Of a stretch of DNA of 14,675 nt, positions 7,243 through 14,618 are shown piece after piece; the first letter of the stretch is position 1, and each line of letters starts with the position of its first letter. The stretch is from Clostridiales bacterium (lineage in GTDB: Bacteria > Bacillota > Clostridia > Lachnospirales > CAG-274). The position numbers were made by a program, and so were the translations under genes. The notes below the pieces were generated by a model, which saw only the letters and a list, made by a program, of their open reading frames with translations, had not been told where the DNA came from and did not search any database. The stretch covers positions 1-14,675 of the forward strand of contig JAJQBF010000261.1 in the NCBI GenBank assembly GCA_021203425.1, in the 5' to 3' direction.

Positions 7243-8046
7243 TTAATTAAACTTTTTAAACACAGGCTTTTGATAACGGAAAGCCGTTACATATTTAAAG
7301 CCCGCTCTTTCAAGCATATCATAAGCCACGTCAAAATTTTTCCCAACATCTTCGGGGCGGTGAGCGTCTGAGCCTATTGTTATTATCTCTCCCCCAAGCT
7401 CTTTATATCTTTTTACAAAGTCAAAAGAGGGGTGGGTCTGACCCAAGCCATAGCGAAAGCCCGAGGTGTTTATTTCAATTCCCTTGCCTTTTTCAATCAA
7501 AAGCTTGAGGGCTGTGTCAACAAGGTCTGAATAGTCAAAATATGACAAGCTGTTGTCCTCATAAGTTCCGTAGCGGTTTACAAAATCCATATGACCGTAA
7601 ACACAGAAGGTCTTGCAGGTTTTAATATTTTCGATAAGCTCCGTAAAATAAAAGCTGTAAGCCTCTCTTTTATTTTTGAAAAGTGAAAAATATTCCTTTT
7701 GGTCGAAATAAAGATCATACTTTGCTACGCTGTGAGAAGAGCCTATTATAAAGTCAAAGGGCGCTGATTTAGTGAATTCATTTACCTCGTCTTTAACCCT
7801 GTTGTCAAGACCTACCTCAACCCCCAGCATAATCTTTATATCTTTTGAATATTTTTCCTGAAGTTCAATAAATTTGGGTATATATTCATTATAGTCGGGG
7901 TAGGTATATCTGTCGTCGAAATCAACGTGATCCGTCAGCGCTATTTCCTTAAGCCCCAGCTGTACACTTCTTTCAATCATAGATTCAGGTGATGCATCAC
8001 TGTCAGATGATGCGTTTGTGTGCAAGTGATAATCCTCTCTGAACAT
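7243..8046 (-). CDS. PHP-domain phosphatase, histidinol-phosphatase (HisJ/HisK) family
   Basis: 267 aa from the ATG at 8044-8046. This start is preferred to an in-frame one at 8085 because AGGGAGG lies just before it and the longer version would overlap the upstream gene. The PHP metal ligands are all visible: HLH at 7-9, DH at 39-40, Glu77 in LGVEVG, His105 in GSSHS, His152 in YGHMDF, and Asp227 and His229 in GSDAH. The family includes histidinol phosphate phosphatase of histidine biosynthesis, acting on L-histidinol phosphate in the cytoplasm. No other his gene is in the window, and many clostridial PHP proteins of this type have no proven substrate, so the specific reaction is uncertain. 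It lies 17 bases after the ArsC-family gene and 16 before addA, in the same operon-like run. Confidence 0.88.
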   Translation of the reverse strand: MFREDYHLHTNASSDSDASPESMIERSVQLGLKEIALTDHVDFDDRYTYPDYNEYIPKFIELQEKYSKDIKIMLGVEVGLDNRVKDEVNEFTKSAPFDFIIGSSHSVAKYDLYFDQKEYFSLFKNKREAYSFYFTELIENIKTCKTFCVYGHMDFVNRYGTYEDNSLSYFDYSDLVDTALKLLIEKGKGIEINTSGFRYGLGQTHPSFDFVKRYKELGGEIITIGSDAHRPEDVGKNFDVAYDMLERAGFKYVTAFRYQKPVFKKFN

Positions 8047-8053
8047 TTTACTG

Positions 8054-8060
8054 CCTCCCT
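8054..8060 (-). promoter_or_regulatory. Ribosome binding site deciding the PHP-phosphatase start
   Basis: AGGGAGG on the - strand, seven bases before ATG 8044-8046. The alternative start at 8085 would translate through this site and into the preceding gene. Confidence 0.7.
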
Positions 8061-8063
8061 GTT

Positions 8064-8417
8064 TTATTTTAACCTTTCTGTCCATTCCATTTCTTTAAAA
8101 CCCTTAAGAACAACCTCTTCCCCTATAAGCAGAGGTCTTTTTATAAGCATACCGTCGCCGGCTAAAAGCTCCGCCATTTCATCTTCCGACATATCTCCGA
8201 GCTTATCCTTTAAGCCCAATTCTCTGTATTTCATTCCGCTTGTGTTAAAGAATTTTCGAAGACTTTCTCCCCGGCGCTGTGCCCACGCCTTAAGTTCTTC
8301 GGCTTTGGGGGTTTCTTCCACAATGTATCTGTCGGTAAATTCAATATTATTGGCTGTGAGCCAAGCCTTTGCCTTTTTACAGGTTGTACATTTGGGATAT
8401 TCTATAAATAAATACAT
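8064..8417 (-). CDS. ArsC/Spx-family thioredoxin-fold protein (arsenate reductase family)
   Basis: 117 aa, normal for the family. The start at 8415-8417 is supported by AAAGGAGTG upstream; an upstream in-frame start at 8471 would lie inside the preceding gene. The N-terminus MYLFIEYPKCTTCKKA carries the nucleophile Cys10 and a second Cys13, giving a CxxC as in Spx/YusI-type proteins. The C-terminal part has YRELGLKDKL at 64-73 and MLIKRPLL at 90-97, the hallmark KRPLL stretch. Members are routinely named arsenate reductase, but no other ars gene is present, and the CxxC form fits a general thiol redox or Spx-like role just as well. It sits 16 bases after the COG2509 flavoprotein. Confidence 0.85.
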   Translation of the reverse strand: MYLFIEYPKCTTCKKAKAWLTANNIEFTDRYIVEETPKAEELKAWAQRRGESLRKFFNTSGMKYRELGLKDKLGDMSEDEMAELLAGDGMLIKRPLLIGEEVVLKGFKEMEWTERLK

Positions 8418-8424
8418 ACTAACA

Positions 8425-8431
8425 CTCCTTT
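8425..8431 (-). promoter_or_regulatory. Ribosome binding site deciding the ArsC-family start
   Basis: AAAGGAG on the - strand, seven bases ahead of the ATG at 8415-8417. It supports the short 117-aa form over the longer in-frame reading. Confidence 0.7.
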
Positions 8432-8433
8432 GC

Positions 8434-9987
8434 TCATTCAACAATCTTTTCAGCACACTTAAGTCCGTCAACAGCTGCCGACATTATCCCTCCGGCATAT
8501 CCTGCCCCTTCTCCGCAGGGGTAAAAACCCCTTAAGCCTGTACTTTCAAGACTTTCTCTGTCTCTTAAAATTCTTAAAGGAGAAGATGAGCGGCTTTCAA
8601 CCGCCGTCAAGACTGCTCCGTTTCCTCCGAAACCCTTTATTTTTCTGTCAAAGGCAAGAAGACCCTGCTGTAAGGCTTTGTATAAATAATCGGGAAAAAG
8701 CTCCCTAAAATCAGCCGCAGCAGTCCCCGGTTTATATGTGGGGGTTATACCTGAAAGGCGGTTTGTGGGCTTTCCCTTAAGAAAATCACTTGCGTTTTGA
8801 GTCGGTGCAAAATAGCCCCCTCCCCCAAGTTCAAAAGCCCGTCTTTCAAGACTTCTTTGAAATTCAATTCCGGCTAAAGGGTTTTCCGACTTAAAATCAC
8901 TTGAACCGACGGAAACCAAAACAGCCGAATTTGCGTTTTTACCCTCACGCCTAAAATTGCTCATTCCGTTGGTAACAACTCCCCCGTCTTCCGACGCCGC
9001 CCCTACCACAAAACCCCCGGGGCACATACAGAAGGTATAAACCCCTCTGCCGTCTTCCAAATGAGTAAACAGCTTATAATCGGCGGCAGGAAGATATTTT
9101 GCAAAGCTGCCGTACTGAGCCTTGTTTATAAATTCCTGTGAATGTTCGATTCTGAAACCCACCGAAAAGCTCTTCTGTTCCATAGGCAAATTTACGTCAT
9201 ACAAAAATTTAAAGGTATCTCTTGCGGAGTGACCCAAAGCAAAAACCGCCGCCCTTGTGGGGAAAACCTCGTCTCCGCAGAGAACAGCCGAAATTTTGCC
9301 GTTTTTTGTTTCTATTGCCGTTGCTTTTGTGTTAAAATGAACCTCTCCCCCTAAACCTTCGATCCTCTTTCTTATATTCTGAACCATTTTAATAAGCCTG
9401 TCCGTCCCTACGTGGGGTTTTGCCGAGTATAAAATTTCCTCCGGCGCCCCGAACTTGACAAACTCTTTAAGCACAAATGAAATTCTCGGGTCGTTTATGC
9501 CTGTGTTAAGCTTTCCGTCGGAAAATGTTCCGGCGCCGCCCTCGCCGAACTGCACGTTGCACTCACTGTCCAATATACCTGTTTTGAAAAAGTTTTCCGC
9601 CTTTGCCTTTCTTACGTCGGCTCTTCCTCCTCTTTCCAAAATAACAGGCTTAAGCCCTGCCTCGGCAAGGTAAAGCCCTGCCATAAAGCCACCGGGGCCA
9701 AACCCCACCACAACAGGGCGAAAATCGGCTTTGGCTTTTTTTATAACATAGCTTAATTCCTTAACAGGGCTTATTTCCTTCCGCTTAAGAAGTTTTTCTT
9801 CGTTTTCGGCGGAAAAATCAAGTGTCAGATTATAATAAACATCTGTCTTTTTTCTTGCATCGATACTTTTTCTGAAAATTTTTACTGTCTTTATATTTGT
9901 TTTAAGTTTTTTTGACAAAACCTCTTTAAGAAGTTCTTCTCTAAGCTCCTTTGAGGCGGAAATTTTTATGTTCCTTATCCTTAACAT
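8434..9987 (-). CDS. FAD-dependent dehydrogenase-like flavoprotein, COG2509 family
   Basis: 517 aa from ATG 9985-9987, chosen because AGGGAG lies at the right distance; an in-frame start at 10041 would run deep into the upstream gene. Residues 1-60 form a small N-terminal domain rich in Lys and beta-strand-like stretches, typical of this family. A Rossmann FAD site follows (VVVGFGPGGFMAGLYLA, about 92-108, ending in ILERG). FGEGGAGTFSDGKLNT near 146-161 and a C-terminal flavin-contacting FYPCGEGAGYAGGIMSA are characteristic of COG2509. The reaction and substrate of these proteins are not known to me. The gene overlaps the 3' end of the upstream COG2081 flavoprotein by 7 bases (ATGTTAA), so the two are probably translationally coupled. 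It is the only gene in the window that ends in TGA. Confidence 0.87.
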   Translation of the reverse strand: MLRIRNIKISASKELREELLKEVLSKKLKTNIKTVKIFRKSIDARKKTDVYYNLTLDFSAENEEKLLKRKEISPVKELSYVIKKAKADFRPVVVGFGPGGFMAGLYLAEAGLKPVILERGGRADVRKAKAENFFKTGILDSECNVQFGEGGAGTFSDGKLNTGINDPRISFVLKEFVKFGAPEEILYSAKPHVGTDRLIKMVQNIRKRIEGLGGEVHFNTKATAIETKNGKISAVLCGDEVFPTRAAVFALGHSARDTFKFLYDVNLPMEQKSFSVGFRIEHSQEFINKAQYGSFAKYLPAADYKLFTHLEDGRGVYTFCMCPGGFVVGAASEDGGVVTNGMSNFRREGKNANSAVLVSVGSSDFKSENPLAGIEFQRSLERRAFELGGGGYFAPTQNASDFLKGKPTNRLSGITPTYKPGTAAADFRELFPDYLYKALQQGLLAFDRKIKGFGGNGAVLTAVESRSSSPLRILRDRESLESTGLRGFYPCGEGAGYAGGIMSAAVDGLKCAEKIVE

Positions 9988-11246
9988 ATTAAGCTCCCTG
10001 CGGCGCTTGCTCCTGCCATATATCCGCTTGACCATGCCCACTGCAGGTTATATCCGCCGCATTCTCCGTAAATATCAAAAATTTCTCCGCAGCAGTATAA
10101 CCCCGGAACTCTCTTCGACTCCAAAGTTGCTGAATAAAACTGTTTCGTAACGGCGCCTCCGGCGGTAACCTGAGCATTGTTCCAGCCGTTTGTACCCAAA
10201 ATCTCGGCTTTGAAAAATTTGATATTATAAGCCAGTGACCAAAGCATATTTTTATCAAGCTTTGAAACAGGAAAAGAAAGCTTTTCGATTCCCGATTTCT
10301 TGGCAATTACATTTCCTATTCTTTTATTTAAAAGCCCCGTAAAAAAGTTTTCCATTGTCAAATGAGAAAGGTCGGCGGCTCTCATACCCAAAAGCCCGAA
10401 AATTTCCGTAGTTTCATATTCAGGCATAAAGTCTATATTGACATGAGCCTTAGACCGCCCTGCGTCACGAAGATAACCGGAAAGCTGAAAAACAGCTATG
10501 CCTGAAATACCGTAGTCCGTAAAGAGAATTTCGCCCTTTTCCTCTCTTATTGTGTGGTTGTTTACACAAAGCCCCACACAGCCCTTAAAGCGAATTCCCG
10601 AAAGCGCCTTAAGAAAATCGCCCTTAAGCTTAAGCTGAACAAGGGCAGGAGAAACCTCGGAAACGGTGTACCCCAAGCTTTCAAGAATTTTAAAGCCGGA
10701 ACCGTTTGAACCCAAATCGGGAGATGCACAGCCGCCGCAGGCAAGCACAACCCTATCTCCCGTCAAGGTTTCTCCTTTATATGAAGTGACGGAAAATTCC
10801 TCTCCGTCATTTTTAACCTCTTTCACGTCAAAGCCGGTTTTAACCTCTATGCCCAGCTTTTCCGTTTCAAACCTCATACAGTCTAAAACAGAAGATGCCT
10901 ATTCAGAATAGGGGTACATTCTGCCCTCAGCCTCTTCCTTTGGGAAAACCCCCAGACGAAGGAAAAAGTTGATTGCGGCGTCAAAGTCGAAAAACTCAAG
11001 GGCAGGCTTGGTAAAAGCCGGATGTTCTCCGAAATAATGTTTCGGCGACACATTTCTGTTTGTATAATTACAGCGGCCGTTGCCTGTTGCCAAAATTTTC
11101 TTACCCACTCTGTTCATTCTTTCACAGATTGTTACTTTTATATTTTCCTTGTTTTCCCTTGCCGTTTGGGCAGCGCCTATAGCCGCCATAAGCCCGGAGG
11201 CTCCGCCGCCTACGACAATAATTTTTTTATCCTTCAATAAAACCAC
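9981..11246 (-). pseudogene. HI0933/BaiN-like NAD(P)/FAD-dependent oxidoreductase (COG2081), interrupted by an in-frame TAG
   Basis: The full frame is 421 codons, normal family length, broken only by TAG at 10899-10901 (codon 116). The first part has the FAD site IIVVGGGASGLMAAI and RVGKKILATGNGRCNYTNRN, and runs to GRMYPYSE. Directly after the TAG it resumes with ASSVLD, the expected family sequence. The second part ends with the flavin-binding VPGLYCCGEIFDIYGECGG and a Gly/Ala-rich helix. Family members are flavoproteins of mostly unknown substrate, and BaiN belongs here. The next ATG after the stop (10875-10877) has no ribosome binding site, so no separate downstream protein is likely. The start is GTG at 11246 or, better spaced from AAAGAGAG, TTG at 11235-11237, giving MKDKKIIVVGGG. 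A single substitution from CAG or AAG would explain the TAG. Readthrough, suppression or sequencing error are alternatives. Confidence 0.82.
9994..9999 (-). promoter_or_regulatory. Ribosome binding site deciding the COG2509 flavoprotein start
   Basis: AGGGAG on the - strand, six bases before ATG 9985-9987. It lies inside the last codons of the upstream flavoprotein gene. Confidence 0.65.
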
Positions 11247-11272
11247 ACTCTCTTTAAGGCTCTTCGGTTATT

Positions 11273-12658
11273 TTACGTTTCGCCTACACCCAAAACAACA
11301 ACTATATCGCCGTCGGCAGGCTTTTCTTCACCTATTATAATTAAGGAATCGCTGAAATACTCCTGAAGATCCTGTCCTTCTCCTTTATTGTCAACATAAA
11401 TTTTAGTAATATCAGATTTAAGCCCCGAAAAATCCCCTATGGAACTGACATAAAAACCTGCCTCCGTAAGCCGGCTTTGGAAGGTTCCGGCAAGACCGCT
11501 TGTATAGCCGCCGTTTAAAACAACTATATCTTTACCTTCGCTGCTTACTGTTTCATAGGTTTCTCCGTAGGTTCCGTTTTTAACCGTTTTAACCAAATAA
11601 TCCGTCAAATCCTGATCTACTTGATAACAGGATACGCCGTCTATTGACGCAGATGTTCCCGGAACCGTAAAGCTTGCTATATTTTCAGTATCAAGACTTG
11701 TGAGAACACCGAAATACTTAACGGCATCTGTTATTCCGACATTTGTTTTTACGTATTCTATAGCCGTCTTGATATATGCCGTAGGATTGGAAAGAATATT
11801 TTCTTTCTTTGCAAGCTCGCTTATAAGCTCCTTCACAAAACTCTGCTGAGTTGAAACTCTGCCTAAATCCTGATTTGAATAACCCTTTCTGAAACGAACA
11901 AGCTGTTCCGCCTGTTCTCCGTTAAGGGTTTGAACTCCTGCCTTAAGGTCTATAAGGAAATCAAACTCCGGATCATAGTAATACATATCCATAGGCACGT
12001 CATACTCAATGCCGCCGATTGAGTCTATAAGGTAGGTAAAGGCATCGAAATCCACAAGGGCATAATAATCTATATTAAGCCCTAAAAGCTTGCCTACATA
12101 CTTTGCGGAAAACTCTTCCTTTTCACCTTCGGGAGCATAGTGATAAATATGGTTGATTTTCATCTTACTGCTGCCCGGCTCGGGATATTCCGACTGCATA
12201 GCGTCAAAATCAGACTGGGAAACCTCTATATATGAATCTCTGGGTACGGAAATAAGGGTCAGTTTTCCTGTTCTTGAATTATAGTTTAAAACCATAATTG
12301 TGTCGGTTCTTGTTCCTTCTTCGTCTGTTCCCAAAACAACAAGGTTTGTATCTCCGGCAATACCCGACTGCAAAGCATTTGAAACGGCATTTGCCACCTT
12401 GTTTTCCCCAGAAAAGAAATCGTCGGTTTCGTCCGTATTAAGATAAGTATAGCCTATATAACAGCCTATTACAGCGGTATAGAGAAGTATAACCGACATA
12501 ACAACCTTAAAAAACAGTCCGGCGGAGCTGCGCTTTTTACGGCGCTTTTTTGCGCCCCTTCCGTATTCTCTGACACTGTTTCCGGTTCTGCCTGTTCCGG
12601 CGGTTCTTCTTTCTCTTCGTCTTCCCCTTCTGCCATCGTCATCATCGTAATAATTCAT
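11273..12658 (-). CDS. LytR-CpsA-Psr (LCP) family wall glycopolymer transferase with LytR_C domain
   Basis: 461 aa. The start is ATG 12656-12658, because TAAGGAG is well spaced from it but directly abuts the alternative GTG at 12664. The cytoplasmic tail of about 48 residues has an acidic patch (DDDD at 5-8) and then many Arg/Lys. One membrane helix follows at about 49-71. The extracellular LCP domain shows NLVVLGTD at 105-112, TRTDTIMVL at 116-124, SVPRDS at 137-142, the VDFDAF and IGGIEYDVP stretches, and FRKGYSNQDLGRVSTQQ at 256-272, with Asp119, Arg140, Arg255, Arg257 and Arg267 as likely active-site residues. A LytR_C-like domain (IVVLNGG to the end) covers roughly the last 90 residues. 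LCP proteins move undecaprenyl-linked glycopolymers onto peptidoglycan. It lies 13 bases after glnS; no wall polymer synthesis genes are nearby. Confidence 0.93.
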   Translation of the reverse strand: MNYYDDDDGRRGRRRERRTAGTGRTGNSVREYGRGAKKRRKKRSSAGLFFKVVMSVILLYTAVIGCYIGYTYLNTDETDDFFSGENKVANAVSNALQSGIAGDTNLVVLGTDEEGTRTDTIMVLNYNSRTGKLTLISVPRDSYIEVSQSDFDAMQSEYPEPGSSKMKINHIYHYAPEGEKEEFSAKYVGKLLGLNIDYYALVDFDAFTYLIDSIGGIEYDVPMDMYYYDPEFDFLIDLKAGVQTLNGEQAEQLVRFRKGYSNQDLGRVSTQQSFVKELISELAKKENILSNPTAYIKTAIEYVKTNVGITDAVKYFGVLTSLDTENIASFTVPGTSASIDGVSCYQVDQDLTDYLVKTVKNGTYGETYETVSSEGKDIVVLNGGYTSGLAGTFQSRLTEAGFYVSSIGDFSGLKSDITKIYVDNKGEGQDLQEYFSDSLIIIGEEKPADGDIVVVLGVGET

Positions 12659-12663
12659 AGACA

Positions 12664-12670
12664 CTCCTTA
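12664..12670 (-). promoter_or_regulatory. Ribosome binding site deciding the LCP protein start
   Basis: TAAGGAG on the - strand, five bases before ATG 12656-12658. The in-frame GTG at 12662-12664 uses the last G of this site and so cannot be initiated from it. Confidence 0.7.
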
Positions 12671-12671
12671 A

Positions 12672-14333
12672 TTATGCCTTATCAGGCTTAAAAGAACTCT
12701 TAAGGGATACAATTCTGTTAAAAACAAGGTTATCCTTTCTGCAGTGTTTGGAATCGGCTATGAAATAGCCCAGACGCATAAACTGAAATCTGTCCATAGG
12801 CTTAACATCTGCAAGAGAAGGCTCAACTTTTGCGTCAACTGTCTTTAATGAATCGGGATTCAGTATATTCTCGGAATTTTCGTTTTTAATCGTAAGGTTT
12901 TCATATAAATTAACCTTTGCGTCAACAGCCGAGGGAGCATATACCCAGTGAATTGTTCCCTTTACCTTTCTTGTTGTGCAGTTTCCGCCCTTTGTTTCCG
13001 GGTCATATTCAGCATAAATTGTTGTCACATTGCCTTCTTCGTCCTTTTCACAGCCTGTACACTTTATAAAGTAAGCCCCTTTAAGACGAACCTCTTTATC
13101 GGGGGAAAGTCTGAAATATTTCTTGGGAGGATTTTCCATAAAGTCCTCACGTTCAATATAAATTTCTCTTCCGAATTCAACCTCTCTTTTGCCTAAGGTT
13201 TCGTTGCTTGGGTGGTTTTCAACCGGCAGAAATTCACTCTGACCTTCGGGGTAGTTTGTTATAACAACCTTAACCGGGTCTAAAACAGCCTTAGCAACGG
13301 GGGTGCCGTCCTTTAAATCTTCCCTTACACAATATTCAAGCTGTTGAATATCAACTGTAGAATTGGCTTTTGCAACCCCTATCATTTCACAGAAATTTCT
13401 TATAGCCCTCGGTGTATATCCTCTTCTTCTTATACCGCAGATTGTAGAAAGACGGGGGTCGTCCCAACCGTCAACCTGATTTGTTTCAACAAGGTTTCTC
13501 AAAAGCCTCTTGCCCAAAATAGTGTCAGTAATGTTCAGCTTGGCAAACTCAATCTGTCTGGGAATAACGTCAAAAACACCTATTTCTTTTATAACCCAGT
13601 CATAAATTGGGCGGTGGTCTTCAAATTCCATAGTGCAGAGAGAATGGGTTATGCCCTCGATTGCGTCCTCTACAGGGTGGGCAAAATCATACATAGGATA
13701 TATGCACCACTTATCGCCGCTTGCGTGATGAGACATATGGGAAATTCTGTAAATAACGGGATCCCTCATATTCATATTCGGCGATGCCATATCTATTTTT
13801 GCTCTCAGAGTTTTTTCTCCGTTTGCAAATTCTCCTGCCTTCATTCTCTCAAAAAGGTCTAAGTTTTCTTCTATGGATCTGTCTCTCCATGGGCTGTTTT
13901 TACCCGGAGTAACAAGGTCGCCTCTTGATGCCTTAATTTCCTCGGCGCCCATATCGCAGACAAAGGCCTTTCCTTTTTTAATAAGAAGAACAGCATATTC
14001 ATACATCTTATCAAAATAAGACGATGCATAGTAAAGCCTGTCTTCCCAGTCAAAACCCAACCAGCGAATATCCTCCTGAATAGAGTTTACAAACTCGGTG
14101 TCTTCCTTAGCCGGGTTTGTGTCGTCAAACCTCAAGTTGCATTTTCCGCCGTAAAGCTCAGCAATCCCGAAATTAAGACAGATTGCCTTTGCGTGACCTA
14201 TGTGGAGATAACCGTTTGGCTCCGGTGGAAAACGTGTGTGAACCTTGTTTAACTCTCCCTTTAAATCTTCCTGTATATAACCGTGAATAAAACCGGCTGT
14301 TTCGCCGAACTTGTTTCCGCTTTCGTTAGACAT
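12672..14333 (-). CDS. glnS: Glutaminyl-tRNA synthetase (GlnRS)
   Basis: 553 aa, nearly identical in length to E. coli GlnRS (554 aa). This class I synthetase charges tRNA-Gln with glutamine using ATP in the cytoplasm. The signature RFPPEPNGYLHIGHAKAI has the HIGH motif at 44-47. RFDDTNP at 68-74, YPMYDFAHPVED at 212-223, HSLCTMEFEDHRP at 230-242 and GWDDPR at 289-294 are diagnostic for GlnRS rather than GluRS. The KMSKS region reads ILGKRLLR (272-279) where E. coli has MSKRK, so Ser is replaced by Gly while the key Lys stays. The C-terminal beta-barrel anticodon-binding domain is present. The start is well supported by AGGAGG 8 bases upstream. Many Firmicutes make Gln-tRNA by the GatCAB route instead, so a bacterial GlnRS here may reflect old gene transfer. 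Confidence 0.97.
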   Translation of the reverse strand: MSNESGNKFGETAGFIHGYIQEDLKGELNKVHTRFPPEPNGYLHIGHAKAICLNFGIAELYGGKCNLRFDDTNPAKEDTEFVNSIQEDIRWLGFDWEDRLYYASSYFDKMYEYAVLLIKKGKAFVCDMGAEEIKASRGDLVTPGKNSPWRDRSIEENLDLFERMKAGEFANGEKTLRAKIDMASPNMNMRDPVIYRISHMSHHASGDKWCIYPMYDFAHPVEDAIEGITHSLCTMEFEDHRPIYDWVIKEIGVFDVIPRQIEFAKLNITDTILGKRLLRNLVETNQVDGWDDPRLSTICGIRRRGYTPRAIRNFCEMIGVAKANSTVDIQQLEYCVREDLKDGTPVAKAVLDPVKVVITNYPEGQSEFLPVENHPSNETLGKREVEFGREIYIEREDFMENPPKKYFRLSPDKEVRLKGAYFIKCTGCEKDEEGNVTTIYAEYDPETKGGNCTTRKVKGTIHWVYAPSAVDAKVNLYENLTIKNENSENILNPDSLKTVDAKVEPSLADVKPMDRFQFMRLGYFIADSKHCRKDNLVFNRIVSLKSSFKPDKA

Positions 14334-14359
14334 TTTAAAATCCTCCTGTTGTATTATAA

Positions 14360-14385
14360 GGAATTACCGATTAATCGGCATTTCC
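14360..14385. repeat. Palindromic element, copy 2, between the 75-aa gene and glnS
   Basis: A perfect 12-base palindrome CCGATTAATCGG (14367-14378) lies between GGAAT (14360-14364) and ATTTCC (14380-14385). Compared with the copy at 1077-1111, the core GATTAATC and the outer GGAAT and ATTTCC are shared. The T-A pair of the first copy (CTG/CAG) is a C-G pair here (CCG/CGG). It sits just ahead of the glnS ribosome binding site, in inverted orientation relative to its gene compared with copy 1. Confidence 0.5.
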
Positions 14386-14390
14386 GTAGT

Positions 14391-14618
14391 TTAAAATTTT
14401 CTTTCTTTAAAGTGTCTGTGGTAAAAAACCTTACCGCAGTCGGGGCACATTCCGAATCTTAAGGTCTTGTCGGTCATTTCCCCCTCAAGGCTGAAATCCA
14501 GATTGACCTTCTTTTCTTTTCCGTCGCTTTTACAGATGTGCCTTTGAAAATAGTAGTTTTTACTTTCTTCAAAATCATCACAGCGCCCCGTTTCCTTTAA
14601 AATATCAAGCAAATCCAT
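14391..14618 (-). CDS. Small Cys-containing hypothetical protein (75 aa)
   Basis: I do not recognise this protein. It has a complete frame with GGGAG about ten bases ahead of ATG 14616-14618. Features are HIC at 27-29, CPDCG at 58-62 and a basic end (HRHFKERKF). CPDCG together with His27 and Cys29 could form a zinc site. Charged residues dominate, and there is no membrane segment or signal peptide, so it is probably cytoplasmic. It is the first gene of the - strand run in this window, 57 bases before glnS, and may be co-transcribed with it. A poorly supported TACAAT at 14642-14647 could be a -10 box. Confidence 0.65.
   Translation of the reverse strand: MDLLDILKETGRCDDFEESKNYYFQRHICKSDGKEKKVNLDFSLEGEMTDKTLRFGMCPDCGKVFYHRHFKERKF

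Noticed and set aside
8064..8417. Arsenic resistance cluster
   Set aside because: Only one ArsC/Spx-type gene is present, with no arsR, arsB or acr3 nearby; the family name does not prove arsenate reduction.
10562..10877. Second half of the COG2081 flavoprotein as an independent gene from ATG 10877
   Set aside because: No ribosome binding site precedes that ATG, and the codons between the TAG and the ATG still encode family sequence, so it is one broken gene.
11345..11355. GGAATCGCTGA identical to part of the palindromic element at 1079-1089
   Set aside because: It lies within the LCP coding sequence and lacks the palindrome's second half; likely chance.
13344..13862. 172-codon open frame on the + strand inside glnS
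   Set aside because: It is antisense to a well-conserved synthetase, has no family resemblance, and looks like a codon-bias shadow. The other long + frames inside addA are the same.
14353..14381. TATAAT on the - strand at 14353-14358 as a glnS promoter
   Set aside because: Transcription would start within the glnS ribosome binding site (14341-14346), and the -35 is poor (ATGCCG).
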